Shown piece by piece: positions 6,275-14,404 of a stretch of 26,194 nt of DNA. A program made the position numbers and the translations under genes. Numbering within the stretch: the stretch's first letter is position 1; each line of letters opens with the position of its first letter. The stretch is from an uncultured Erysipelotrichaceae bacterium (GTDB lineage Bacteria; Bacillota_I; Bacilli_A; RF39; UBA660). The stretch covers positions 1 through 26,194 of the forward strand of contig CADBNE010000002.1 in NCBI GenBank assembly GCA_902795975.1, written 5' to 3'. The notes under the pieces were generated by a model, which was not told the DNA's origin, did no database searches, and saw only the letters and a program-made list of their open reading frames with translations.

Positions 6275-7744
6275 ATGAAAATATATAATGGATATAAAAG
6301 ATTAAATGAAAATTATACATTAATGACAGATGCTTATGAATATAATATGGCAGAAAGTTATTTAAATGATGGAATAGATATATATGAAGCTGTATTTGAT
6401 GTATTCTTTAGAAAAGTACCTAATGGTGGTGGATATGCTATTATGGCAGGTATTGATAAAGTAATTGAATATGTACAAAATATTAAGTTTAATAAAAGAG
6501 AATTAGATTATTTTAGAAGACAAGGTTATTCAGATAGATTTATTAAATACTTAGAAAATTTTAAATTTACAGGTACTATATATGCTATCCCTGATGGTAC
6601 TCCTGTATTTCCTAATGAACCAATAATAACTATTAATGCTCCAATAATTGAAGCACAAATATTAGAAACAGCAATACTTAGTATAGTAAATGGTGCTATG
6701 GAGCATGCTACAGGAGCTAGAAGAATAGTTGAAGCAGCTGGTAATATTCCAGTTATGGAGTTTGGTGCTAGAAGAGCAGATGGATTAGATGCAGCAATAG
6801 ATGCTTCTATATATGGTGTTATGGCTGGATGTAAGGGTACAAGTAATGTAATAGCAGCAGATATGATGAATATGAAAGCTTTAGGTACTATGGCGCATAG
6901 TTATATAGAATCTTTTGATACAGAGTTAGAAGCATTTAAACGTTTTGCACTTAATAATCCTGATAATGCTACATTATTAGTAGATACATATGATACTTTA
7001 AGAAGTGGTGTACCTAATGCTATTGAAACATTTAAAATGCTAGATAAAAAAAATATTAAAGCTAATATAGGTATTAGGATAGATAGTGGAGATTTAGCTT
7101 ATTTATCTAAAGAAGCAAGACGTATGTTAGATGATGCAGGATTTCCTGATGCTAAAATAGTTTTAAGTAATGGTTTAACAGCAGAAACAATTGAAACATT
7201 AATTAATCAAGGTGCTAAATTTGATAGTTTAGGAGTAGGAGACAATATATCTAAACCAGCAGGAAGAATGGGATGCGTTTATAAAGAAGTAGCACTTAAA
7301 TATAATAAAAAGTATATACCTAAGATAAAATTAAGTAATGATACTATTAAAATAGTAAATCCAGGTTATAAAAAATTATATAGAGCAATTGATGCAACTA
7401 CAGGATATGCTATAGCAGATGTAATGACTTTATATAATAAAAAGATTAATTTGGATGATTTAGTTATTGTATGTCCTACTGATAAGTTAAAAAATAAAAG
7501 ATTGGATAATATAAAATTAGTTGAATTACAAAGAACAATATTTAAAAATGGAAAATTAGTATATAATGACCCTGATATTAGGGAAAAACAAATATATTGT
7601 AATGAACAAATGAATTTATTATATCCTGAGGTTAGAAGAGCTATATTACCACATGAATATTATGTAGATGGTACTAAAGAATATGTAGATTTTAAATATG
7701 ATTTAATAAATAATACTAAAGAAAAAATTAAAATAAAAAAGTAA
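6275..7744 (+). CDS. pncB: Nicotinate phosphoribosyltransferase
   Basis: A 489-aa enzyme converting nicotinate, PRPP and ATP to nicotinate mononucleotide, the second step of the Preiss-Handler pathway. The N-terminus (LMTDAYEYNMAESYL) is typical for the family. GTMAHSYIESF holds H208, the position of the autophosphorylated His. A phosphoribosyl-binding region includes RIDSGDLAYLS and VGDNIS. The length fits the roughly 480-490-aa Gram-positive form. AAGGAGAGAT lies just before the ATG, inside the end of pncA, so the two are translationally close. It is followed by nadE after 13 bases. Confidence 0.95.
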   Translation: MKIYNGYKRLNENYTLMTDAYEYNMAESYLNDGIDIYEAVFDVFFRKVPNGGGYAIMAGIDKVIEYVQNIKFNKRELDYFRRQGYSDRFIKYLENFKFTGTIYAIPDGTPVFPNEPIITINAPIIEAQILETAILSIVNGAMEHATGARRIVEAAGNIPVMEFGARRADGLDAAIDASIYGVMAGCKGTSNVIAADMMNMKALGTMAHSYIESFDTELEAFKRFALNNPDNATLLVDTYDTLRSGVPNAIETFKMLDKKNIKANIGIRIDSGDLAYLSKEARRMLDDAGFPDAKIVLSNGLTAETIETLINQGAKFDSLGVGDNISKPAGRMGCVYKEVALKYNKKYIPKIKLSNDTIKIVNPGYKKLYRAIDATTGYAIADVMTLYNKKINLDDLVIVCPTDKLKNKRLDNIKLVELQRTIFKNGKLVYNDPDIREKQIYCNEQMNLLYPEVRRAILPHEYYVDGTKEYVDFKYDLINNTKEKIKIKK

Positions 7745-7757
7745 AAGGAGAATAAAT

Positions 7758-8507
7758 ATGAAAGTAGAAAAAGTAACAGAAGAAATAATAGAATATATAA
7801 GAAATTATTATAAAGCATATAACTTAAAAGGTGCTGTTATAGGTATATCTGGAGGTAAAGATTCAGGTGTAGTAGCAGGGTTATTTACTAAAGCATTAGG
7901 ACCAGAAAATGTAGTTGGTATATGGATGCCTTGTCATTCTAAAGAAGAAGATAAGAAAAATGCATATTTAGTAGCAGAAAAATTTGGATTTAGTATGAAA
8001 GAAGTAGATTTAACTAATACTTATGAAGAATATATTAGACAGTATGTAAATTTATATCCTGATGCTACAGAAGAAGATTATAAAAATTCTAATATTAATA
8101 TTAAACCAAGACTTAGAATGCTTACATTATATTATAATGCAGCCCTTTTAACTAGTTTAACTAACAATACATATATTGTACCAGGTACTAGTAATAAGTG
8201 TGAATTATATGTAGGATATTTTACTAAGGGTGGAGATAATGTAGCTGATATACAAGTATTAGCAGATTTAACAGTAGAAGAAGTAATAAAAGTAGGAGAA
8301 TATATAGGAGTACCTGATAGTGTAATACATAAAACACCAGATGATGGTTTATCAGGAATGAGTGATGAAGAAAAATTAGGTGTAACTTATAAAGACATAG
8401 CTAAAGTAATAAATGATGAAGCAGTAGATAATGAAGCTATGACTAAAATAATGAGATTACACAATAATAGTAGTCATAAATTTAATACTCCAACTTATAG
8501 GAGATAA
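7758..8507 (+). CDS. nadE: NH3-dependent NAD+ synthetase
   Basis: A 249-aa enzyme that amidates nicotinate adenine dinucleotide to NAD+. The N-type ATP pyrophosphatase P-loop SGGKDS is at residues 31-36. The family segments INIKPRLRMLTLYYNAAL, PGTSNKCELYVGYFTKGGDN and DDGLSGMSDEEKLG follow in order. It lacks the N-terminal glutaminase (nitrilase) domain of the 500+ aa type, so free ammonia is the expected donor. AAAGGAG lies 8 bases before the start. nadD begins two bases after its stop, its RBS (AGGAGAT) lying within the nadE end. Confidence 0.95.
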   Translation: MKVEKVTEEIIEYIRNYYKAYNLKGAVIGISGGKDSGVVAGLFTKALGPENVVGIWMPCHSKEEDKKNAYLVAEKFGFSMKEVDLTNTYEEYIRQYVNLYPDATEEDYKNSNINIKPRLRMLTLYYNAALLTSLTNNTYIVPGTSNKCELYVGYFTKGGDNVADIQVLADLTVEEVIKVGEYIGVPDSVIHKTPDDGLSGMSDEEKLGVTYKDIAKVINDEAVDNEAMTKIMRLHNNSSHKFNTPTYRR

Positions 8508-8509
8508 TA

Positions 8510-9064
8510 ATGAAAATAGGAGTTTACGTAGGTTCTTTTAATCCAGTACATATTGGACACATAAATAATATAAAATATTTATTAGATAATTATTTAAATA
8601 AAGTATATGTAGTTCCAACAATGAATTATTGGAATAAGAATGATTTAATAGATATAAAATATAGAATAGAAATGTTAAAATATTATGAAAATGATAATAT
8701 AATTATAGATACTAGTAATAATAATTTAGAATATACTTATCAAGTATTAGATTATTATAGTAAAATATATAATATAGAAGATATATATTTAATTATTGGT
8801 GCGGATAACATAATAGATTTTAATAAATGGAAAAATATAGAAGAATTATTAAAATATAATGTTATAGTATTAGGTAGAAATAATATAGATATAAAGTACT
8901 ATATAAATAAATATAGATATAATGAAAATAAATTTAAAATAGTTAAGTTTAATAATATAGATATTTCTTCTACTACAATTAGAAATGATGTAGATAATAA
9001 TAAAGAATATCTTGGTAGTAAAGTATATAATTATATTAAAGGTAATAATCTATATAGGAGGTAA
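8510..9064 (+). CDS. nadD: Nicotinate-nucleotide adenylyltransferase
   Basis: A 184-aa Rossmann-like nucleotidyltransferase joining nicotinate mononucleotide and ATP to give deamido-NAD. The motif GSFNPVHIGH (residues 8-17) supplies the HxGH ATP site, and ISSTTIR near residue 156 supplies the second phosphate-binding motif. IGADNIIDFNKW is typical of NadD. It is slightly shorter than usual (about 190-210 aa). Coding is unusually rich in Asn, Ile and Tyr. It sits between nadE, whose product uses the NadD product, and the ADP-ribosylglycohydrolase, with 2-base gaps on both sides. Confidence 0.93.
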   Translation: MKIGVYVGSFNPVHIGHINNIKYLLDNYLNKVYVVPTMNYWNKNDLIDIKYRIEMLKYYENDNIIIDTSNNNLEYTYQVLDYYSKIYNIEDIYLIIGADNIIDFNKWKNIEELLKYNVIVLGRNNIDIKYYINKYRYNENKFKIVKFNNIDISSTTIRNDVDNNKEYLGSKVYNYIKGNNLYRR

Positions 9065-9066
9065 AT

Positions 9067-9906
9067 ATGATAGGTGCTATTATAGGTGATGTTGTTGGTT
9101 CAATATATGAAGAATTAGAATATACTAATGATGGAAAAAGAAAATACGTAGATAGAATTAAAGTAATGGATAGTAATACTGAGTTATTTACTGATAAATG
9201 TATTGTTACAGATGACTCAGTATTAACTATAGCAGTAGCAGATGCTATATTAAATAATAAGGATTATAGTGATACATTAAGAGAATATGGTAATAGAGAA
9301 ATAGAAGAAGGTAGAAATAGATTTGGTAGTGGATTTTTGAAATGGTTAAAGGGTGAAGGGGACTGTACATCCATAGGTAATGGGTGTGCAATGAGAATCT
9401 CACCTATAGGTTATTTATATAATGATATAAATAAGATAAAGGAAGAAAGTAGAAAATTAACTATTACCTCACATAATAATGAAGACTGTGTAAAGTGTGC
9501 TGAAGCAGTGGCAGTTTCTATCTATTTATTAAAAAATAAAACTAGTAAGGAAGATTTAAAAAAATATATAGAAGATAATTATTTTAGTCTTGATTATGAT
9601 TTAGAAGATTTAAGAAATAATTATACTTTTGAAGTAAGTGCTATTAAATCTGTACCTCAAGCTATATATTGCTTTTTAGAATCAAATAATTTTGAAGATA
9701 GTATAAGAAAATCTTTATCAATAGGTGGTGATAGTGATACAATAGCATGTATAGCAGGTTCATTAGCAGAAGCATATTATGGTGTACCTGATGAATTTAT
9801 AGATAAAGTAAAAAAATATTTATTAGATTATATGGTACCTATTTTAAATCAAGTATATGGAGGGTTTTATGAAAGAGATAATAGAAAAGTTAAAAGAACA
9901 AAATAA
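9067..9906 (+). CDS. ADP-ribosylglycohydrolase (DraG/ARH family)
   Basis: A 279-aa all-helical hydrolase of the family that releases ADP-ribose from modified proteins or other ADP-ribosyl substrates. Both metal-binding signatures are visible: the N-terminal GDVVGSIYE and TDDS (residues 48-51), and the C-terminal GGDSDTIACIAG (residues 220-231) whose Asp and Thr bind the two magnesium ions. It is translationally tight in the NAD operon (RBS AGGAGG at the end of nadD; its 3' end overlaps pncC). Placement beside an NrtR-type regulator, which in known cases senses ADP-ribose, suggests it recycles ADP-ribose or tunes the regulator signal. The physiological substrate is not shown. Confidence 0.88.
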   Translation: MIGAIIGDVVGSIYEELEYTNDGKRKYVDRIKVMDSNTELFTDKCIVTDDSVLTIAVADAILNNKDYSDTLREYGNREIEEGRNRFGSGFLKWLKGEGDCTSIGNGCAMRISPIGYLYNDINKIKEESRKLTITSHNNEDCVKCAEAVAVSIYLLKNKTSKEDLKKYIEDNYFSLDYDLEDLRNNYTFEVSAIKSVPQAIYCFLESNNFEDSIRKSLSIGGDSDTIACIAGSLAEAYYGVPDEFIDKVKKYLLDYMVPILNQVYGGFYERDNRKVKRTK

Positions 9907-10360
9907 AACAGTAGCAACTATGGAATCTTGTACTGGAGGAAGATTAGCAAGTGATATTACAGATATATCAGGTTCTAGTGAGGTATTAAAGTTTAGTGCT
10001 GTTACTTATTCAAATGAATATAAAATAAAATTGGGAGTTAGTGCTGAAACAATAGATCAGTATACTGTTTATAGTAGTGAAGTAGCTATGGAAATGAGTA
10101 AAGCAATAAGTATATTTGCTAATTCAGACTATGGTATAGGTATTACAGGACAATTAAATAGGGTAGATCCATGTAATCCATATGGGATATCTAATCAAGT
10201 ATTTGTATCTATATATGATAGAGATTTTGATAGTTATTATACATTTGATACTTTTGTTGATAAAGAAACTAGAGAATTAAATAAAGAATTTGTTATTGGA
10301 CTTATTAAAGAAGAATTTATTAAATTATTAAATCCTAAGAAGTATGTTAAAAAGAATTAA
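9869..10360 (+). CDS. pncC: Nicotinamide-nucleotide amidase (CinA C-terminal domain type)
   Basis: A 163-aa stand-alone CinA C-terminal domain. Such PncC enzymes deamidate NMN to nicotinate mononucleotide, recycling NMN made by NAD-consuming reactions such as bacterial DNA ligase. The conserved MESCTGGRLASDITDISGSS near the N-terminus and GIGITGQLNR mark the family. The N-terminal MoCF-like domain of full CinA is absent. The upstream in-frame ATG at 9857 is rejected: GGAGGG (9859-9864) is the RBS for ATG 9869 and overlaps that codon. The gene overlaps the glycohydrolase by 38 bases and nadK by 17 bases, so translation is coupled. Confidence 0.87.
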   Translation: MKEIIEKLKEQNKTVATMESCTGGRLASDITDISGSSEVLKFSAVTYSNEYKIKLGVSAETIDQYTVYSSEVAMEMSKAISIFANSDYGIGITGQLNRVDPCNPYGISNQVFVSIYDRDFDSYYTFDTFVDKETRELNKEFVIGLIKEEFIKLLNPKKYVKKN

Positions 10361-11138
10361 GTTATTTGTTAATAATAATGATGAATCAAAGAAGAATAGT
10401 TTCATCATTGCTAATAAGTTTAATAATAATGGATTTACAATAGTAGATAAAGGATATGATTTAGCTATAGCAGTAGGAGGAGATGGTTCTTTCCTTAGAA
10501 TGGTTAAGTCAAATGAATTTAATAGTAATATTAGTTATGTTGGAATTAATTCAGGACATTTAGGTTTTTTACAAGAAGTAACTATGAATGATTTAGATGA
10601 GTTTATAGATGAATTAATAAGTAATAAGTATAGGACTGGAGAAGTTAGTATACAAGAATCTAATATATATAGTAATGGTAAAATAGATAAATATTTATCA
10701 CTTAATGAAATAGTAATAAAAGATATATTAGGTAAAGTAGTTGATTTAAATGTATGTATAAATAATGATTTATTAGAAATATATAAAGGAGATGGATTAT
10801 TAATTGCTACTACATTAGGTTCAACTGCTCAAAATTTAGGCTATGGAGGAAGTATAGTATTTAATACATTACCTACATTACAAATTACTTCAATGGCACC
10901 TATTAATTCAAAATCCTATAGATCATTATTAAATTCAGTAATTATTCCTGAAGGTAATGAAATAATAATTACACCTGTAAATAACAAAAATAATTATGGT
11001 ATAATAATAGATGGAGAGTTTAATAATTATAATAATGTTGAAAAAATAAGTACTAAATTAAGTGATAATAAGATTAAGTGCTTAAGATTTAGTCATTATA
11101 ATTATGCTCAAAAAATACAAGATAAATTATTATCTTAA
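10344..11138 (+). CDS. nadK: NAD kinase
   Basis: A 264-aa NAD kinase that phosphorylates NAD+ to NADP+. The diagnostic GGDGSFLRM (G45-G46-D47-G48) provides the catalytic Asp. It is followed by GINSGHLGFLQE, the NEIVIKD segment (NE/D motif) and GDGLLIATTLGSTAQ, the NAD-binding loop. The length matches Gram-positive PpnK (about 265-270 aa). The start lies inside the 3' end of pncC with only a weak RBS (AAGAAG), so translational coupling is likely. It completes the route from nicotinamide to NADP within one operon. Confidence 0.94.
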   Translation: MLKRIKLFVNNNDESKKNSFIIANKFNNNGFTIVDKGYDLAIAVGGDGSFLRMVKSNEFNSNISYVGINSGHLGFLQEVTMNDLDEFIDELISNKYRTGEVSIQESNIYSNGKIDKYLSLNEIVIKDILGKVVDLNVCINNDLLEIYKGDGLLIATTLGSTAQNLGYGGSIVFNTLPTLQITSMAPINSKSYRSLLNSVIIPEGNEIIITPVNNKNNYGIIIDGEFNNYNNVEKISTKLSDNKIKCLRFSHYNYAQKIQDKLLS

Positions 11139-11151
11139 AGAGAGTGAAGTT

Positions 11152-11979
11152 ATGAAAGAATATAAATCGGAAGAAGAATTTTTAAAAGCTTATAATCCAA
11201 GTGATTATGATTTATTATCAGTATCAACTGATATATTAGTATTTAGTATATCTACTGAGGAAGAATCTAATTATAGAAAAGCTGATAAAATGAAAATGAG
11301 TGTGTTACTAATTAAAAGGGATACATATCCATTTAAAGATAAGTGGTGTTTACCTGGAGGATTTGTAAATATAGATGAAAATCTAGATGATGCTCCAAAA
11401 AGAATACTTAAAAGAGAAACTAATATAGATGATATATATTTAGAACAATTATATACATATGGTAGTGTTGATAGAGACCCTAGAATGAGAATAATATCTA
11501 CATCATATATGGCATTGATTGATAAACAAAGATTAACTAATAATATAAGTAGTAATGCATCATGGTTTGATATTGTATTATATGAAGAAAAAGATAATAT
11601 AGTAGATATAGTTTTAGATAATGGTACTGATACTATTAAATTTAGTATTAAAAAGGTATTAAGAGAAAAAACAACTGATAGATATTCATTTAAAATTGAA
11701 GATAATAAGTATTTAGCATTTGATAATCCTTTGGTAATATTAGCTGGTATAGAAAGACTAAAGAATAAAGTTGAGTATACTGATATAGTATTTAATATGA
11801 TGCCAGAATATTTTACATTAGGTGAATTACAAAGAGTATATGAAGTTATACTAAATAAGAAATTGTTAGATCCAGCATTTAGAAGAATCATAGCCGATAA
11901 AGTTGAGAAAACAGATAAAATGAAGAATGGTGGAGGACATAGACCATCATATTTATTCAAATATAAGAGCAAAAAATAG
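11152..11979 (+). CDS. nrtR: NrtR-type Nudix-related transcriptional regulator of NAD metabolism
   Basis: A 275-aa protein with an N-terminal Nudix-like domain (about residues 20-160) and a C-terminal winged-helix region (about 190-270; FTLGELQRVYEVILNKKLLDPAFRRII). This is the NrtR arrangement. The Nudix box at 70-92 keeps G70, E76, R84 and E89 but has I85 and R88 where catalytic glutamates are expected, and N91 for Gly. It is therefore probably an effector-binding domain and not an active hydrolase. NrtR proteins repress NAD genes and release DNA on binding ADP-ribose or related metabolites. The start at 11152 follows AGAGAGTGA; the upstream in-frame ATG at 11104 lies inside nadK and has no RBS. 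A terminator follows. Confidence 0.88.
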   Translation: MKEYKSEEEFLKAYNPSDYDLLSVSTDILVFSISTEEESNYRKADKMKMSVLLIKRDTYPFKDKWCLPGGFVNIDENLDDAPKRILKRETNIDDIYLEQLYTYGSVDRDPRMRIISTSYMALIDKQRLTNNISSNASWFDIVLYEEKDNIVDIVLDNGTDTIKFSIKKVLREKTTDRYSFKIEDNKYLAFDNPLVILAGIERLKNKVEYTDIVFNMMPEYFTLGELQRVYEVILNKKLLDPAFRRIIADKVEKTDKMKNGGGHRPSYLFKYKSKK

Positions 11980-12003
11980 ATACAATGTATCTATTTTTGT
12001 TTA
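11972..12003 (+). terminator. Terminator of the NAD operon
   Basis: A 12-bp stem AAAAATAGATAC/GTATCTATTTTT with loop AAT, ending in a T-rich run. The left arm overlaps the nrtR stop. Confidence 0.88.
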
Positions 12004-12015
12004 CAGTAAAACATA

Positions 12016-12044
12016 TTGAATTTAGATATAAAATTTGTTAAAAT
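12016..12044 (+). promoter_or_regulatory. Distal promoter candidate upstream of cdaA
   Basis: TTGAAT (12016-12021), 17 bases, TAAAAT (12039-12044) with an upstream TG (extended -10). It lies about 78 bp before the second promoter. Confidence 0.45.
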
Positions 12045-12093
12045 ATTAACCTGCATGTGTAAAAATGTGTATAATTAATAGCAAATTACTCAA

Positions 12094-12122
12094 TTGATAT
12101 TTAAGAGGTTGTATGCTATAAT
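12094..12122 (+). promoter_or_regulatory. Proximal promoter of cdaA-cdaR
   Basis: TTGATA (12094-12099), 17 bases, extended -10 TGCTATAAT (TATAAT at 12117-12122). The leader is about 18 nt to the cdaA start. Confidence 0.78.
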
Positions 12123-12146
12123 AAAATCGGAAAGTAGGGATAGTTA

Positions 12147-12977
12147 ATGTCGATAGCTACTATATTAGAATTAGTTAGAAAATTAGTTGACATATTACTT
12201 GTTTGGCTAGTTTTATATTATATATTAAAAAGCTTAAGAAAAAATGTAAAAATGGTACTATTATTTAAAGGTATCATAATTATTATAGTATTAAAATTTA
12301 TAAGTTCATTCTTTGGACTACCAACTATAGATTATTTACTTAATTATGTAATTGAATGGGGAATATTAGCACTTATAGTTATATTCCAACCAGAAATAAG
12401 AAATGTTTTGGAACAATTAGGACGTAGTCAATTACTTGGAAGACATAAAGTACTTACAGTAGATGAAAGAGAAAAAGTAGTATATGAAATAGTAACTGCT
12501 ATGGATGCTATGAGAAAAACACGTACTGGAGCATTAATAGTTATTGAAAGAGATAATAGTTTAAATGATTATATAGAAAAATCTAAAAAGATATATGCAG
12601 ATATATCTAGTGAATTATTAGTTACTATATTCTTCCCAAATAATCCATTACATGATGGTGGATTAATTATTCAAGGAGATAAAATAACTAGTGCTAGAGC
12701 AGTTTTTCCAACTAGTGATAATGCAAGAATTAGTAAAAGATTAGGTACAAGACATAGAGCAGCATTAGGTATATCTGAATTAACAGATTGTATCTCATTA
12801 GTAGTATCAGAAGAAACAGGTAGATTATCATGTGCTATAGGAGGAGAATTACATTATAATTTATCTTCAGATGAATTAAAGATATTACTTCTTAATGAAT
12901 TAAAACCAAAGAGAAATGTATTAATAGATGATGATGAAGATTTAGAGGAGGGTGAAACTCATGAAGAAGAAAAATAG
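12147..12977 (+). CDS. cdaA: Membrane diadenylate cyclase CdaA (DacA)
   Basis: A 276-aa c-di-AMP synthase of the CdaA type. Three hydrophobic segments occupy about residues 5-95, followed by the DAC domain. The active-site elements are HDGG (H169-G172; usually D-G-A) and GTRHRAALGISE with R202-H203-R204, and VSEETGRLSCA follows. It converts two ATP to c-di-AMP, an essential regulator of potassium and cell-wall homeostasis in Bacillota. The acidic C-terminal tail overlaps the following cdaR start by 17 bases, so translation is coupled. The start follows GGGATAG, a modest RBS, just downstream of an extended -10 promoter. Confidence 0.95.
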   Translation: MSIATILELVRKLVDILLVWLVLYYILKSLRKNVKMVLLFKGIIIIIVLKFISSFFGLPTIDYLLNYVIEWGILALIVIFQPEIRNVLEQLGRSQLLGRHKVLTVDEREKVVYEIVTAMDAMRKTRTGALIVIERDNSLNDYIEKSKKIYADISSELLVTIFFPNNPLHDGGLIIQGDKITSARAVFPTSDNARISKRLGTRHRAALGISELTDCISLVVSEETGRLSCAIGGELHYNLSSDELKILLLNELKPKRNVLIDDDEDLEEGETHEEEK

Positions 12978-14343
12978 ATTTTTACCTAAACTTGCTAAAT
13001 CATTTGATAAACATATTGTATTACCAATAACTAGAATAGTATTTAAGGTTACTAAAGTATTCGATAAATCAAGTCATAGATTTGAGGCAATATTAGCTAA
13101 ACAAACAACATTATTATTTTTATCATTATTACTTTCAGTAGCACTTTTTATATTAGTTGACCAAAAATTAATAGTATTTAATAATAGTAGCGCTGAAGTA
13201 TTTAAAGATCAAAAAGTAGAAGTACAATATAATGAAGAACGTTTTGTATTAGAAGGTGTACCTGAAAAAGTTGATATTACTTTAATAGGTAGTAAAGCTG
13301 ATTTATATATAGCTAAACAATCTGCATCAAAACATAGTGTTAAAATAGATTTATCTGATATAAAAGAACCAGGAACTTATAAAGTTGATTTAACATATGA
13401 TATTGATTCTAAGACAATAGAATCTAGTGTTAATCCATCTCAAGCAACTATAATAGCTTATTTAAAAGAATCTGAAAATCGTACATTATCATATAATGTT
13501 ATAAATTCAGATCATCTTGATAATACAATAGATATAGACAACGTCTCATTAAATATTGATCAAGTTGTTATTAGTGGTGCAAGTTATAAACTTGAAACAG
13601 TTGCTACAGTAGAAGCATTAATAGATGTTGATAAGTTAGAATCCACTGAACCAGGTAAACATACATTAGAAGATATAGTATTAAAAGCATATGATTCTAA
13701 TGGAAATATAGTAGATGTAGAAATAAATCATTCTGCTAAAATAACTGCTGAGGTTACAATTAGTTCTTCTTCTAGAGAAGTACCATTAAATTTAGTAGTT
13801 AAAAATGATATGCCATTTGGTAAAGCAATAAGTAGTTATTCATTCAGTAAAGATACAGTAATAGCATATGGTTCTAGTGAAACTCTTGATGCATTAGCAA
13901 CTAATGGTATTAATATTGAATTAGATGCATCTAATTTAGATAGTAATTATTCAGGAACTATAGAAATACCTAAACCATCAGGTGTTAAGAAGTTAGATAC
14001 TAATAGAGTTGACTTAAATGTTAACGTTACAAATGCTGTAAGTTCACCAAATTACTATTTAACATTAAAAATAGATACACCATTTACTCCAAGTGGTTAT
14101 ACAGCTGGTGCTGCAAGTAGTCAGGATTCAGAAGTATTAGTTAAACCTACATGTGCTGAAAATATTTGTAAATCATTAACTGCTGCAGATGTACAAGCTT
14201 ATGTTGACTTATCTGAATATTCTAAGTTAGGCCCAGGTACATATGAAGTGCCAGTACTTATTAAAGCTAAGACAACTAATGCTAGATTATCTACATTTGT
14301 TGTAACACCAGAAAAAGTTAAAATTAAATTAACTAAAAATTAA
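12961..14343 (+). CDS. cdaR: CdaA regulator CdaR (YbbR-domain protein)
   Basis: A 460-aa protein with a basic cytoplasmic N-terminus, one membrane helix at about residues 51-67 (LLFLSLLLSVALFILV) and an extracellular part of repeated YbbR domains rich in beta strands. CdaR binds CdaA and modulates c-di-AMP synthesis. The start at ATG 12961 is chosen because GGAGGG (about 12946-12951) gives normal spacing; the in-frame GTG at 12952 overlaps that RBS. In most Bacillota glmM follows cdaR, but here a strong terminator follows and glmM is not next. Confidence 0.92.
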   Translation: MKKKNRFLPKLAKSFDKHIVLPITRIVFKVTKVFDKSSHRFEAILAKQTTLLFLSLLLSVALFILVDQKLIVFNNSSAEVFKDQKVEVQYNEERFVLEGVPEKVDITLIGSKADLYIAKQSASKHSVKIDLSDIKEPGTYKVDLTYDIDSKTIESSVNPSQATIIAYLKESENRTLSYNVINSDHLDNTIDIDNVSLNIDQVVISGASYKLETVATVEALIDVDKLESTEPGKHTLEDIVLKAYDSNGNIVDVEINHSAKITAEVTISSSSREVPLNLVVKNDMPFGKAISSYSFSKDTVIAYGSSETLDALATNGINIELDASNLDSNYSGTIEIPKPSGVKKLDTNRVDLNVNVTNAVSSPNYYLTLKIDTPFTPSGYTAGAASSQDSEVLVKPTCAENICKSLTAADVQAYVDLSEYSKLGPGTYEVPVLIKAKTTNARLSTFVVTPEKVKIKLTKN

Positions 14344-14370
14344 TACTTACTTTACGTAAGTATTTTTTTT
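14342..14370 (+). terminator. Terminator of cdaA-cdaR
   Basis: A 9-bp stem AATACTTAC/GTAAGTATT with a 5-base loop and a run of T. Confidence 0.88.
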
Positions 14371-14379
14371 TATTATAAT
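14351..14379 (+). promoter_or_regulatory. Promoter candidate of the Ig-like lipoprotein gene
   Basis: TTTACG (14351-14356) and TATAAT (14374-14379), 17 bases apart. The -35 falls in the loop of the preceding terminator. The -10 is good and the -35 is weak. Confidence 0.5.
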
Positions 14380-14404
14380 TAATATTAGAAGAGTAGAGGT
14401 GTAT

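Noticed and set aside
11271..11972. A 233-codon open frame on the minus strand opposite nrtR
   Set aside because: It is exactly antisense to a recognised gene, starts without an RBS and has the Ser/Leu/Ile-rich composition expected from reverse reading of AT-rich coding DNA.
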